From positions 124,001-188,000 of the forward strand of contig BNBH01000015.1 of NCBI GenBank assembly GCA_014655195.1: DNA of 64,000 nt. Reading direction: 5' to 3'. Under the pieces are notes generated by a model. The model saw only the letters and a list, made by a program, of their open reading frames with translations. It did not search any database and had not been told where the DNA came from. Position 1 is the first letter of the stretch. Every line of letters starts with the position of its first letter. A program made the translations under genes and the position numbers. The DNA is from Streptomyces cellulosae. Lineage in GTDB: Bacteria > Actinomycetota > Actinomycetes > Streptomycetales > Streptomycetaceae. Below, one piece after another: positions 35,291-47,100 of the stretch.

Positions 35291-36616
35291 ATGGCGACGA
35301 CGAACCCGATTCCCCGCTTCCCGGCCGGCTTCCTATGGGGTGTGTCGACCTCGGCGCACCAGATCGAGGGGGCCGTCGACGAGCGCGAACCGTCGGTGTG
35401 GGACGTGTTCACGGCGGAGCCGGGGACGGTGCGGGACGGCTCGACGGCGGCGGTGGCGTGCGACCACGTCCACCGCCACCGCGAGGACGTAGCGCTGCTC
35501 GCCGGCCTGGGCGTGGACGCGTACCGCTTCTCGGTGTCGTGGCCGAGAGTGCGGCGCGCGGGCGGGCTGGATTTCTACGACCGGCTGGTGGACGACCTGC
35601 TGGCGGCGGAGGTGCGGCCGGTGCCGACGCTGTTCCACTGGGACCTGCCGGCGGACCTGGACTGGCTGGAGCGGGACACGGCGGAGCGGTTCGCGGAGCA
35701 TGTGGCGGGAGTCGTCGCCCGCCTCGGCGACCGGGTGAAGAAGTGGATCACCCTCAACGAGCCCGCCGAGCACACGCTGCTGGGCCATGCGCTGGGCGTG
35801 CACGCGCCGGGCCGTTCGCTGCTGTTCGACGCGCTGCCGGTGGCGCACCACCAGTTGCTGGCTCACGGCCTTGCGGTACGGGCGCTGCGCGCGGCGGGTG
35901 CGGACGACATCGGCATCGCGAACTCGCACGGCCCGACGTGGCCGGCCTCGGACGACGAGGCGGACGTGGCGGCGGCGGACTTCTACGACACGCTGCTGAA
36001 CCGGCTGTTCGCCGACCCGCTGCTGCTCGGCCGCTACCCGGAGGGCATCGGCGAGCTGATGCCGGGGGACGTGGAAGTGGACCTGAAGATCATCGCGGAG
36101 CCGCTGGACTGGTACGGGATCAACTACTACGCGCCGACGCGCGTGGGGGCGCCGCAGGGGGCGGAGATCGAGTTCGGCGGGGTCCGGATGCCGGCGGAAC
36201 TCCCGTTCTCCGTGCGGGAGATCGAGGGTTACCCGGTGACGGACTTCGGCTGGCCGGTGGTGCCGGAGGCGCTGACGGAGGTGCTGACGGCTTTCGCCGC
36301 GCGGTACGGCGACCGTCTCCCTCCGGTGATCGTCACGGAGAACGGCTGCGCGTACGACGGCGTGCACGACACGGACCGCGTCACGTACCTGGACGGCCAC
36401 GTCCGCGCGCTGCATCGGGCGGTGGAGGCGGGGGTGGACGTCCGCGGCTACTTCGTGTGGTCGCTGCTGGACAACTTCGAGTGGGCGGAGGGGTACGGCC
36501 GCCGCTTCGGTCTGGTCCACGTGGACTTCGACACGCAGCGGCGGACGCCGAAGGCGTCGTACGACTGGTACCGCGCGCTGCTGCGGCAGCAGCACGGGTG
36601 CCGACGGGGCGCCTAG
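35291..36616 (+). CDS. GH1 beta-glucosidase-type glycosidase
   Basis: 441 aa, slightly short for GH1. The barrel opens FPAGFLWGVSTSAHQIEGA. The acid/base is Glu157 in TLNEPAEH and the nucleophile is Glu350 in VIVTENG. The end is VWSLLDNFEWAEGYGRRFGLVHVD. It is cytoplasmic, probably acting on imported beta-glucosides; no sugar transporter is adjacent. ATG 35291 is used, with a GTG at 35273 possible. Its TAG stop (36614-36616) overlaps the era stop on the other strand within CTAG. Confidence 0.94.
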   Translation: MATTNPIPRFPAGFLWGVSTSAHQIEGAVDEREPSVWDVFTAEPGTVRDGSTAAVACDHVHRHREDVALLAGLGVDAYRFSVSWPRVRRAGGLDFYDRLVDDLLAAEVRPVPTLFHWDLPADLDWLERDTAERFAEHVAGVVARLGDRVKKWITLNEPAEHTLLGHALGVHAPGRSLLFDALPVAHHQLLAHGLAVRALRAAGADDIGIANSHGPTWPASDDEADVAAADFYDTLLNRLFADPLLLGRYPEGIGELMPGDVEVDLKIIAEPLDWYGINYYAPTRVGAPQGAEIEFGGVRMPAELPFSVREIEGYPVTDFGWPVVPEALTEVLTAFAARYGDRLPPVIVTENGCAYDGVHDTDRVTYLDGHVRALHRAVEAGVDVRGYFVWSLLDNFEWAEGYGRRFGLVHVDFDTQRRTPKASYDWYRALLRQQHGCRRGA

Positions 36617-37566
36617 AAGCCGAGGCGGCGCAGCTGCTTGGGATCCCGCTGCCAGTCCTTGGCGACCTTGACGTGCAGGTCGAGGAAGACGGGGGTCCCG
36701 AGGAGCGCCTCGATCTGCTTGCGCGACTTGATGCCGACGTCCTTCAGGCGCTTGCCCTTGGGGCCGATGACGATGCCCTTCTGGCTGGAGCGCTCGATGT
36801 AGAGGTTGGCGTGGATGTCGAGCAGCGGCTTGTCGGCGGGGCGGTTCTCGCGGGGCAGCATCTCCTCGACGACCACGGCGATGGAGTGCGGCAGCTCGTC
36901 GCGCACGCCCTCCAGGGCGGCCTCGCGGATCAGCTCGGCGACCATGACCTGCTCGGGTTCGTCGGTGAGATCGCCCTCGGGGTAGAGCGCGGGGCCCTCC
37001 GGCATGAGCGGGATCAGCAGGTCGGCGAGCAGGTCGACCTGCTGCCCGGCCGTGGCCGACACGGGGACGATCTCCTGCCAGGAGATGCCCAGCTCCTTGC
37101 CGAGCTGGTCGACGGCGATGAGCTGCTCGGCGAGGGCCTTGCTGTCGACGAGGTCGGTCTTGGTGACGACGGCGATCTTGGGGGTCTTCTTGATCCCGGC
37201 GAGCTCCTTGGCGATGAAGCGGTCGCCGGGGCCGATCTTCTGGTCGGCGGGCAGACAGAACCCGATCACGTCGACCTCGGCCCAGGTGGTCCGCACGACG
37301 TCGTTCAGCCGTTCCCCCAGCAGGGTCCGCGGCTTGTGCAGCCCAGGGGTGTCGACCAGCACGAGCTGCGCGTCCGGCCGGTGCACGATGCCGCGCACGG
37401 TGTGCCGAGTGGTCTGCGGCCGGTTCGAGGTGATCGCCACCTTCTGCCCGACCAGAGCGTTCGTGAGGGTGGACTTGCCCGCGTTGGGCCGGCCCACGAA
37501 GCAGGCGAAACCGGCCCGGTGAACGGCGTCGGCCGGCTGCTCGGATGACTGGGTACGAACACTCAT
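36613..37566 (-). CDS. era: GTPase Era
   Basis: 317 aa. It is a ribosome-assembly GTPase that binds 16S rRNA. G1 is GRPNAGKS (25-32), G2/G3 include TTRHTVRGIV and DTPGLHKPR, and G4 is TKTD. The C-terminal KH domain shows SQKGIVIGPKGKRLKDVG. ATG 37566 is preceded by AGGGAGAATG. In related genomes I expect it to follow the cytidine-deaminase-like gene closely; here about 13 kb of accessory DNA lies between them. Confidence 0.96.
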   Translation of the reverse strand: MSVRTQSSEQPADAVHRAGFACFVGRPNAGKSTLTNALVGQKVAITSNRPQTTRHTVRGIVHRPDAQLVLVDTPGLHKPRTLLGERLNDVVRTTWAEVDVIGFCLPADQKIGPGDRFIAKELAGIKKTPKIAVVTKTDLVDSKALAEQLIAVDQLGKELGISWQEIVPVSATAGQQVDLLADLLIPLMPEGPALYPEGDLTDEPEQVMVAELIREAALEGVRDELPHSIAVVVEEMLPRENRPADKPLLDIHANLYIERSSQKGIVIGPKGKRLKDVGIKSRKQIEALLGTPVFLDLHVKVAKDWQRDPKQLRRLGF

Positions 37567-37666
37567 GCCGCCCATTCTCCCTGATCGCCGGCGCGGCTCG
37601 GACCAAGGCGGGCCCGGGTCGCCCACGAGGGGAGACCCGGGCCCGCCGGGAACGTCGCCGCAGCCG

Positions 37667-40600
37667 TCAGCCGAAGGCCTTGATCTGGTTCCAGTCCACG
37701 TTCAGGACCACCTTCACCGGGGAGCCGGTGTTGGTCCGGGTCGGGTTGTAGATACGGGTCGCGCCGTCGGTCCGCAGGCGCGCCCAGATGTCCGGGATGC
37801 CGTCCCCGCTGACGTCGGGGATGCCGAGGGCGGTCGGCACGTTGGTGTCGGTCCAGCTCGTGCCGTAGGCAACGTCACCGTTGAGCGCGTTGGCGGCCAG
37901 CTTCAGCGATTCCAGGTCCACACTGCCGCTGACGGGACCGGGCCGCCCGTGCCGGACGTACATGTTGCCGTTGTCGAGGTTGCGCCACAGCAGGTCGGGG
38001 GTCGCGTCGCCGTTGATGTCGGCGACGTTGACGATCTCGCGGCGTGTCCAGGCATCGGAGTTCATCAGGGTGGCCTCCCTGAAGGTGCCGCCGGTGTAGC
38101 CGGACAGGGTCCAGAATTCCGCGCCTGCCCGTAGCACCAGGTCGGGGTGGCGGTCGCCGGTGATGTCGCCGACCGCCCTGATCTGCGTCCACGTCGAAGG
38201 GGCGGGGGCGTTCGACGGCAGCCGGATCGCGAGGCGCCGTCCGACGTCGAAGCTGCCGTACCCGTCGCCGGGGTACAGCCATGCCTTGCCGTCCGGGGTG
38301 ACCGCGAACAGGTCGGTGGTGCCGTCACCCGGGAAGGCGTCCGCCCAGTGGGTGATCAGTGCCGCCTTTCCTGTGGACGGGTCGAACCAGTGGTTCGTCG
38401 GATGCAGCTTCGTCTCCCCGGTCCTGCTGTCCTTGGTGTACGCGGCGCCGAGGCAGCCGTACAGCTCGCCGCCCGCGCTGCCGACGCAGTTCATCAGCTT
38501 GCCGGCCGCGTCCACGATCAGCAGGTCGGGGATGCCGTCACCGCCGGTGTCCCAGGGCACGTCGGCCGCTTCCCTGGGCGGGACGTAGAAGGCGTAGTCG
38601 GTGCGCACGCTCTGGTTGCCCGTGGCGTCGTAGGCGTGGACCAACAGCCAGTTGGGTCCCGCGTGGGCGGGCGCGAGAGTGATGGTCGCGCGGCCGCTGG
38701 AGGCCGGCGCCTCGAACCACTGCAGGCCCTCGATGGCGTAGCGGAACCTCGTCGCACCCGACGAGACGAGGGTCACCTTCCCACTCGTACCGAAGGGCGC
38801 CTTCGCCCAGGTCAGGCCGTCGGACGTGGCCTCAGGGAAGTCTTCGCTCTCGATCTCGGGCTGTGGCGGGGCAGTGGCGTCGATGGTGATCCTGCAGGGC
38901 TCGCTGCCCGGCGGGTAGTAGGAGGACGCCGCGTTCTCGGTGTCCACCGCGCGTACGTCCCACGAGTAGGTTGTCTTGTCCTCCAGGGGGAAGGTGACGG
39001 GGATCTGCACCGTGGCGGTGCCGCTGGAGTTCGGCTTGGCGATCTTGGCTGCTGGAACCGTTCCGCCGTTCTTCCAGAAGCGGAACTGCAGCTCGCGGAG
39101 GTTGCCGTCGGCGTCCTTGGCGTTGGCCGACAGAGTGATGTTCGTCTTGCCGATGGTCACCCCCGTGCCGGGACCTGGCTTGCAGGCGCCGCCGGGTGTG
39201 GACTTGCCGCCGGTCGGCTCCCCTGGCTTGCGGTTGTGGGTCACGCTCAGCGTGGCGGAGTTCGCCCTGAACTTACGCCAGGTGTGGGTGTCGGTCTCGG
39301 TGGTGGCGCGCATGCCGAAGGTGATGGTGGACCAGCCGGCGTTTGCGCCTCTCTGGGCGGCCGATGTCACGTCGAAGGGCTCGTAGTCATCGGGGCAGGT
39401 GCTGTTGTAACCGTGCACAAAGGAGTGCACGTCGACCTTGCTGCTCCAGGACGGCTGCTTGTTCCACGTCGTGCCCGAGGAGATCGCCCCGGTCAGCCAG
39501 AACTGGAACTCCCGCTTGTTGCAGGACCAGGAGTGGTTGTTGAGCACCTTGAAGGTCGCCTCGGAGACCGTCGTGCCCTTGATGGTGCTGTCGAACTTCA
39601 TGCGCCAGAAGGAACGGGCGGTGCCGTTCGTGTCGTCCTCGTGGCCGACGCGGGCGTCGGAGGTGCCGGAGCTGAAGTTGGTGCCGTTCCAGAAGCTGGT
39701 GTTCGGGTACGGCTTGTATGCCACCGTCCAGGCCTGCCACGGCGGGTTGATGGTGGGGTCCACGAACACCGGGAAGCGGGTGTTCGTATCGGTCAGCAAA
39801 CCGGTCCTTCCCAGCCCCAGGTCGATACGGGCCTTCCCGGTCCCGTCGCCCAGAAGCTGCATCGGCATGGGTTCCTGACGCGCGCCGGGCTCGATACCGC
39901 TGAGGCCGGACAGGTTCATCACGTCGGCGGGCGTGGCGACGGAGGTGCGCGGAGCCACACCGGGATCGGCCTCGGGGTCGCGGCCGGAGGAGTCCCAGCC
40001 GAAAGGCGTGGGGACCGAGCCTACCTCGCGGCCCGCCACGTCGAGGATCGAGACGCGGCTGGAGCCGTCGCTGTAGTGGAACGTGGCCGTCTCCGACCGC
40101 AGGCCGTACGACACCTTGGCCAGCGCCTCGCTCCGTGCGGCCTCCCGTGTCTCGACGATCAGCAATTGGGCGAACCCGCCCTCCTCCCGGACGACCAGCA
40201 GCAGGTCGACGCCCGGCAGCACCTCCGGATACAGCGCCCGGGGTCCGTCGAGCACCGGCTCGGGTAGCTGACCCGGCCAGGTGTAGGAAACGGTGTGCCC
40301 GTTCAGGTCCGTTTCGGCCAGCACCGTCTCCCCGGGGCCGTCGGCCAGCGGGAGGCGGGTGAAGGAGCGGTCGGCCCGCTGCTTCGCGCCGGGGGTGCCG
40401 CTGGAGAAGCGGACGGGCACCGCAGGGTTGACCGGGCGGATGCCCAGGCCGTCACCGGTGCGCCGGAGCCGGTTGTCGACCGGAGCCCACTCCCCTTCGG
40501 CATTCTTCGCCCGTTTGGGGAACGCGGTCATGTCGGTGCGCAGCTTGCCGTCCGGCAGGGCCCAGGTCTGGGAGGTGGCAGTGGTCGCCGTGTCGACGAG

Positions 40601-40843
40601 GACCGGCTTGCGGCTGCTGCGCGCCTCGGCCGAAGCCGCGGCCTCGTCGCGGGGACCGGTGGCGGCAGGCTTCGCGTCCGTCGCCCGGTCCGCGCGGGGC
40701 GCCGGGGTGTCGTCGGGGAGCCACCACGGGAGCAGGGCAGCGGTCAGGGCGGCCAGGATGAGGCCGAGGGTGATGCTCAGCCGGGTGCGCGTGCGCACGA
40801 ACGGGCTGAGGAGGTGAGGCGGCGCGGACACGGCGGCGGTCAC
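37667..40843 (-). CDS. Secreted DNRLRE/FG-GAP repeat protein
   Basis: 1058 aa. An N-terminal membrane/signal segment (LSITLGLILAALTAALLPWW) is followed by a linker. An N-terminal beta domain (WAPVDNRLRR, then LAETDLNGHTVSYTWPGQL) comes next. From about 370 is a DNRLRE-like domain (ARVGHEDDTNG, FWRMKFDSTIKG, GTTWNKQPSW). Ig-like stretches follow, then C-terminal FG-GAP/VCBS repeats (GDGIPDLLIVD, GDITGDRHPDLVLR, ADINGDATPDLLWR, PDVSGDGIPDIWAR). It is presumably extracellular and adhesive. GTG 40843. It is divergent from the giant Rhs protein, sharing a 331-bp promoter region, and the two may act together. Confidence 0.82.
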   Translation of the reverse strand: MTAAVSAPPHLLSPFVRTRTRLSITLGLILAALTAALLPWWLPDDTPAPRADRATDAKPAATGPRDEAAASAEARSSRKPVLVDTATTATSQTWALPDGKLRTDMTAFPKRAKNAEGEWAPVDNRLRRTGDGLGIRPVNPAVPVRFSSGTPGAKQRADRSFTRLPLADGPGETVLAETDLNGHTVSYTWPGQLPEPVLDGPRALYPEVLPGVDLLLVVREEGGFAQLLIVETREAARSEALAKVSYGLRSETATFHYSDGSSRVSILDVAGREVGSVPTPFGWDSSGRDPEADPGVAPRTSVATPADVMNLSGLSGIEPGARQEPMPMQLLGDGTGKARIDLGLGRTGLLTDTNTRFPVFVDPTINPPWQAWTVAYKPYPNTSFWNGTNFSSGTSDARVGHEDDTNGTARSFWRMKFDSTIKGTTVSEATFKVLNNHSWSCNKREFQFWLTGAISSGTTWNKQPSWSSKVDVHSFVHGYNSTCPDDYEPFDVTSAAQRGANAGWSTITFGMRATTETDTHTWRKFRANSATLSVTHNRKPGEPTGGKSTPGGACKPGPGTGVTIGKTNITLSANAKDADGNLRELQFRFWKNGGTVPAAKIAKPNSSGTATVQIPVTFPLEDKTTYSWDVRAVDTENAASSYYPPGSEPCRITIDATAPPQPEIESEDFPEATSDGLTWAKAPFGTSGKVTLVSSGATRFRYAIEGLQWFEAPASSGRATITLAPAHAGPNWLLVHAYDATGNQSVRTDYAFYVPPREAADVPWDTGGDGIPDLLIVDAAGKLMNCVGSAGGELYGCLGAAYTKDSRTGETKLHPTNHWFDPSTGKAALITHWADAFPGDGTTDLFAVTPDGKAWLYPGDGYGSFDVGRRLAIRLPSNAPAPSTWTQIRAVGDITGDRHPDLVLRAGAEFWTLSGYTGGTFREATLMNSDAWTRREIVNVADINGDATPDLLWRNLDNGNMYVRHGRPGPVSGSVDLESLKLAANALNGDVAYGTSWTDTNVPTALGIPDVSGDGIPDIWARLRTDGATRIYNPTRTNTGSPVKVVLNVDWNQIKAFG

Positions 40844-41174
40844 TCCCGTGTGGACCAGGCGGACAGGGCAGCACGGACAGCCCCGGGACGCAGGTCACGG
40901 GGCACGGGCGCGCAAACGATCACACGATGCGTACAGAACGTCTACCTGTGAAGAAGTTATGGCTTTGTGATGACCTTCCTGTGACTGCACGAGATCGACT
41001 GACACCAGGTCAGAAGTGCGGCTTTTGATCACCGCTTGTGCGCCGATGCATGGGGGTCCCTAGAGGTTCGCCCAGAGCTCGCTTTTAGGGAGGGTCTGAC
41101 ACCACTTCAACCGTGATTCAGATCACAGCAATTGGCTCGGTGTAACGGGGTCGCTGTTGATGCGTGAGGGGCCC
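40844..41174. promoter_or_regulatory. Divergent control region of the DNRLRE and Rhs genes
   Basis: 331 bp without a gene. It is AT-richer than its flanks. A CRP-like site CGTGA-TTCAGA-TCACA lies at 41112-41127, 48 bp upstream of the Rhs start. GTGATTCAGATCAC is near-palindromic. Several direct TGTGA words (near 40957, 40979) suggest further weak sites. Confidence 0.55.
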
Positions 41175-44100
41175 ATGACGGAGGGTGCGGACACATTCGT
41201 ATCGCCTGGGTGGGAGTCGACGCGCATGCGTGCTCAAGGTCCCCTGTCCTGGCCGTGGCGCAGACGCCCGGCCTCGACGGAGTCACAGCGACGGCGTCGC
41301 CGGCAAGGCCGGGCGGCGACCGTCCTCTTGTTGTCCTCGGCGTTGATGGTCACCAGCCTCAACGCGGAGGCATGGGCCGTCCCCGGCCCCGGCATGAGCC
41401 GCGGATCGGTCGACCTCCCCGAGCTGCCCGAGATCACCCCGGTCGACGGTGACGAAGAGGCCGAGAAGAACCTCACCACTGCTCCCGAGGTCCCCGTCGA
41501 CCCCTACGAGCCGACCTCGATCATCCCCTGGCAGGGCGACACCGGCACGGCCACCTTGGCCGAGGACGCCGAGCCGGGGAGCACCATCCCGGTCACCAAC
41601 GGCCTGCCCGTGGCGCTCGGAGTGCCCGAGGGCACCGACCCCGCCGCGATCGCCGGTGAGTGGACGGTGGACCTGGCGGGACCGTCCGTGTCCCAGGAAG
41701 CCGGCGTCGCGGGCCTCATCATGGAGGTCACCCCGCCGGCCACGGCCGACCCGGAGGCGCAGGTCGCGATCGCGGTCGACACCACCTCCTTCGCGGACCT
41801 CTACGGCCCCCAGGCGGCCGACCGCTTCGGCCTCGTGCTCCTGCCCGACTGCGTCCTCACCCCGGACGAGGGCGAGTGCGCGGACGACAGCGGGACGCAG
41901 ACCATGTCGGCGCAGGCCGACGCGGCGGGCCCCGAGCAGCTGCGCAGCACGGTGGAGAAGGTTCCGGCGAAGGAGGCGCCCACCGACGCCGAGGCGCCCA
42001 AGAACGCCACCACCCACACGATCGTGACCGGCTCCGTCCCGGTCGCCGAACTGCTCGACGGCACGGCCGGCAGTCCCACGACCGCGTCCGGCGCCTCGGC
42101 CCGTACCGCCTCCGCCCGCACCGACGTCGTGCAGGCGGCCGACTCCGTCGGCTCCCGGGTCATCGGCGCCATGGACACCGGCGCATCGGCCGCCGGTGAC
42201 TTCACGGCGACCCCGCTGCTGTCCGCGGGTTCCTGGTCGGCGGGCGCCTCCTCGGGCGCCTTCACCTACGCGTACCAGGTACCCGTCCCGGAGACCGCGG
42301 GCGGCCCTATGCCGCGGATCGCCCTCAGTTACTCCTCGCAGACCGTCGACGGACGCACCTCCGCCACCAACAACCAGGCGTCCTGGATCGGCGACGGCTG
42401 GGACTACAACCCGGGCTCCATCACCCGCACCTACGCCAACTGCCGCCAGGACTCCAAGAAGGCCGGGTCGAACAACGCCACCCATCGCACGGCGGACTTG
42501 TGCTGGGGTTCCGAGAACGCCACTCTCTCGCTCGGCGGCATGACCACCGAGTTGGTATGGGACAAGGACCAGGGCAAGTGGTTCACCGCCAACGGTGACG
42601 GCTCCAAGATCGAGCGCATCGAGGACCCCGCCACCCAGAACCGTGCCAGGAACGGCGAGTACTGGGTCGTCACCACCCGCGACGGCACCCGCTACCACTT
42701 CGGGCTGAACAAGCTGCCGGGTCACACGCAGGACAAGCCGGTCACCGACTCGGTGCTGACCGTCCCGGTGTACGGCAACCACCCGGGTGAGGACTGCTAC
42801 AAAGCTGGTGACTGGGCCGGTTCTGGGTGCACGCAGGCGTGGCGCTGGAACCTCGACTACGTCGAGGACGTCCACGGCAACGCCATGTCCCTGTGGTGGA
42901 AGAGCGACCAGAACTACTACGCCCGCAACTTCAACTTCAAGGCCCCCGTCGTCTACGACCGCGACGGGTACTTGACCCGCATCGACTACGGCCAGCGCAA
43001 GGACAACATCTTCTCCGCGCCCGCCCCGGCGCGCGTCACCTTCAAGGTCGAGGACCGCTGCTTCGCCGAGGGCTCGCTGACCTGCTCCGAGGAGAACTTC
43101 ACCGACAAGGACCCCGGCAAGTACCGCATCTGGTACGACACCCCGGCCGACCTGCGGTGCGAGGCCGGAAAGAAGTGCTGGAACGCCGGACCCACGTTCT
43201 GGTCCCGCAAGCTCCTCACCGAGATCCAGACCTCCGCCCAGCGGCGCACCGACACCGACGCCCGCCAGGTCGTGGACCGGTACACGCTGAAGCAGAGCTT
43301 CCCTGTCCTGCGCACCGGCCCCAACACCGCCCTGTGGCTGGAGTCGATCCAGCGCACCGGGTACGCCCGCAACGGCTCCACCGATGAGAGCGTCACCCTG
43401 AACGCGGTGCGGTTCGAGCCGAACATGGACGACATGCCCAACCGGGTCATGCGTCCCGACGACCCGCGTCCCGGCTTCTCCCGCCTGCGCATCGCGCGCG
43501 TCATCAACGAGTACGGCGGCGAGACCGTCGTCACCTACAAGGCCCCCACCGGAGACTGCGCCACCGGCACCGGACTACCCGGCAAGAAGGACACCGCCGC
43601 GCTGAAGGCCAACACGCGGCTGTGCTATCCGCAGTTCTGGCACCCCGACCCCGAGGTCGAGGACATCGACTGGTTCCACAAGTACGTCGTGGAGTCCATC
43701 GAGGAACTGCCCAACGTCGACGGCGCCTTCTCCACCCGTACCGCCTACACGTACAGGAACGCCGGATGGAAGCTCGCCGAGGCGGAGTTCACCAAGAAGT
43801 CCACCCGCACCTGGTCACAATTCGCGGGCTTCGAGCAGACCACGGTCATCACCGGCACGGACGAGCCGGCCGTCGGCAGTACGCGCTCCAAGGCCGTCAC
43901 CCGCTACTTCCGGGGCATGGGCGACGACGTGCCGGTGAAGGACATCACCGGCACGGAGATCGCCAAGGACCGTGAGCCCTTCGCCGGCCGCATCGCCGAG
44001 GAACTGACGTATACGAGCGCCGCGGACGCCGACACCGACTGGCTGTCCCGCAGCGTCACCGTGCCCGCCGCCACCGAGCTGGGCCGACGCGACCGCGGTG

Positions 44101-47100
44101 ACGGGCTGAGCCCGCTGATCGCCTGGCGGGTCACCGAGCCCGAGGAGATCGCGTACACCAAGTCCTCCGGCACCGGCGACGACACCCGCACACAGCGCGT
44201 CGTCCGGACGAAGACCACGTTCGAGGCGACCCATGGTCTGCCCACCCTCGTGGAGTCGCTCGGCGACACCGGCCGGCCCGGAGACGAGTCCTGCACCAAG
44301 CTGGAATACCTGCACCACACCGGCAAGAACCTCATCGGCCTGACCAAGCAGGCCCTGGTCTCCCCCACGACCTGCGCAGACGCCGACTTCGGCGACCTGT
44401 CTACGCTGAGCGGCGGTACCCGCACCGCCTACGACCAAGGGTCCTACGGTGCAGCGCTCACCGACTCGACCCGCGGTCTGGCCACCAAGACCTGGTCGCT
44501 CAACGGCGACGGCACCGGCTTCCAGGTCGACGGCGGTTCGAAGTTCGACGCGGTCGGCCGCGTGGTCGAGCAGACCGACGCCGACGGCAACTCGGGCACC
44601 ATCGAGTACTTCCCGTCCACCGGCCAGGTGTTCAGGGTCACCGAGACCAACGCCAAGGGCCACCAGCAGACACAGGAACTGGAGCCCGGCCGCGCGACGG
44701 CGCTGAAGACGACGGACGCGAACGGCCACGTCAGTCAGGCGAAGTACGACCCGCTGGGCCGTCTCGTCGAGGCGTGGGGCCCCGGCCGCACGCCGTCCAC
44801 CTCCGCTGTCCCGGACTTCCGGGCCGTCTACACGATCCCCGCGTACGACCCGGACGAGACAGACCGCAAGCCCCCGTACGTCACCACCTACACCCGCTCC
44901 AAGGACGACCGCGTCGAGACGTCCGTGGTCCTCTACGACGGACTCGGCCGTGAGCGGCAGACGCAGGAGGAGGCCGACGGCGGCGGACACCTGATCACCG
45001 ACACGCTCTACAACAGCTCGGGCGAGGTCTGGCAGACCAACAACGCCTACCTCACCCACGAGGCCAAGACCGGTGAGCTGTTCACCCCGCTCGCCGACAC
45101 GACGGTCCCCAACATCACCCGGTACAGCTACGACGGCCTGGGCCGCGTGGTGCAGGAGATGCCGTACCTGAAGGTCGAGGACCCGGAGACCGGCGAGTCC
45201 AGCTCCGAGCCGGTCCCCGCGCGCGCCGTCCGCTACGAGTACGGCGCCGACTGGTCGAAGGTGAACCAGCCCTCAGGCGCCTCCTCATACCGCGTCTACA
45301 CCGACGCACTCGGCCGCACCTCCCGGGTCGACACCTTCAACTCCGAAGCGCCCGGCGGCTTCACGTCGATGCGCTACACCTACGACGGACACGGCCAGCT
45401 GGTGAAGGCGGTCAACTCCGCCGACGCCGCTCATCCGTGGACGTGGACGTACGACCACCGCGGCCGGCAGGTGACCGCCACCGACCCGGACGCGGGCACC
45501 ACGCGGACCACGTACGACCACCGTGACCGGGTCCTGAGCACCAGGAACGCCCGCGGCGTCACCCTCTGGAACGGCTACGACGTGCTGTCCCGGCCGGTCG
45601 AGCAGCGCCTCGACGGTCCTGAGGGCAAACTGCTGGCCACCTTCGGCTACGACACGTCTCCGGGCGGCACGGGCATGCCCGCCACCGCCACCCGCTACAC
45701 GGACGGCGCCGCCTACACGCAGACCGTCGACGGCTATACGAGGGATTACCAGCCGACGTCCACCACGCTGGCCCTCCCGCAGTCGCTGGCCGACACGTGG
45801 GGTTTCAAGGCCTCCTACAAGTACGCCTACACGTACGACGACACCGGCGCCCTCAAGGAGGCATCGCTCCCGGCGGTCGGCCGGTTCGACGCCGAGAAGC
45901 TCGTCGTCCGCTACAACCAGGACGGCAAGCCCCTGTCGGTCTCCGGAAAGGACTGGTACGGCGCCGATACGGTCTACGACGCCTACGGCCAGGTGCTGCG
46001 CTCCGCGCTGGGCGCCCACCCGTACCGGGTCTGGACGACGGCCTCGTTCGACGAGGGCAGCGGCGAGCTGAAGAGCCACGCCGTCTACCGCGAGCAGGCC
46101 GGTGACAAGACGCTCGTCGGCGGCCACCTCGTGTCCGAGCGGTCCTACACCTACGACCCGGCAGGCAACGTCACCTCCATCCGGGAGCACTCGGACGGCA
46201 TCGCCGAGCGGCAGTGTTTCACCTACGACCCGCTGGGCCAGCTCAAAACGGCCTGGACCGCCAAGGAGCAGACCTCCTGCGCGGGCCCGAAGAACGGTGA
46301 CGGCACGCTGAACGTGGCGGCCGGCAAGGACAACTCCGGCTACTGGCAGGAGTACGAGTACGACCTGCTCGGCAACCGCACCAAGCTGACCGAGAAGGAC
46401 CTGGCCGGCACCACCGCCAAGGACGCCACGACCACGTACTCCTACGGCAGGGCCGACGGCACCCAGCCGCACACGCTGACCAAGGTGTCGAAGACCTACA
46501 CCACGCCGGAGGGCGCCCAGGTCAAGGCCGAGGCCGAGCGGCTGTACGAGCTGACCGGCGAGACCAGGTCCGTCACCTCCGTCCAGAACGGCGACAAGCA
46601 GGAGCTGACCTGGACCTACGACGGCAAGATCGACCGCATCAAGGGCCAGGGCACGGGCGGCAAGACCCCGTACGTCGGACTGGCCGACAAGTGCCTGGAC
46701 CTGAAGAGCGGCCACGCGGTCGCGGGCCAGCCGATCCAGCTGTACAGCTGCAACACCTCCGTGGCCCAGAGCTGGCGGTTCGCCGTCGCTCCGGGAGCGG
46801 CGCAGACCGACCCCGACCGGGGCACGCTGACCGTCTACGACGACTGGTGCGTGCAGCCCGCGTCGAACAGCGCCGGCGCGGCGGTCCAGCTGCAGAAGTG
46901 CGACGGCTCGTCGGCGCAGGAGCTGAAGCGGAACGCCTCCGCCCAGCTCATCCACGTCGCGTCCGGCCTGTGCCTGGCAGTCCAGGGCGGCAGCTCCGCC
47001 AGCGCCACCCCGGTGGTCCTCGCCACCTGTGACGCGAGCAAGCCCGAGCAGCAGTGGTCGCCGCAGAACGACACCCGCTACATCTACGGTCCTGACGGCG

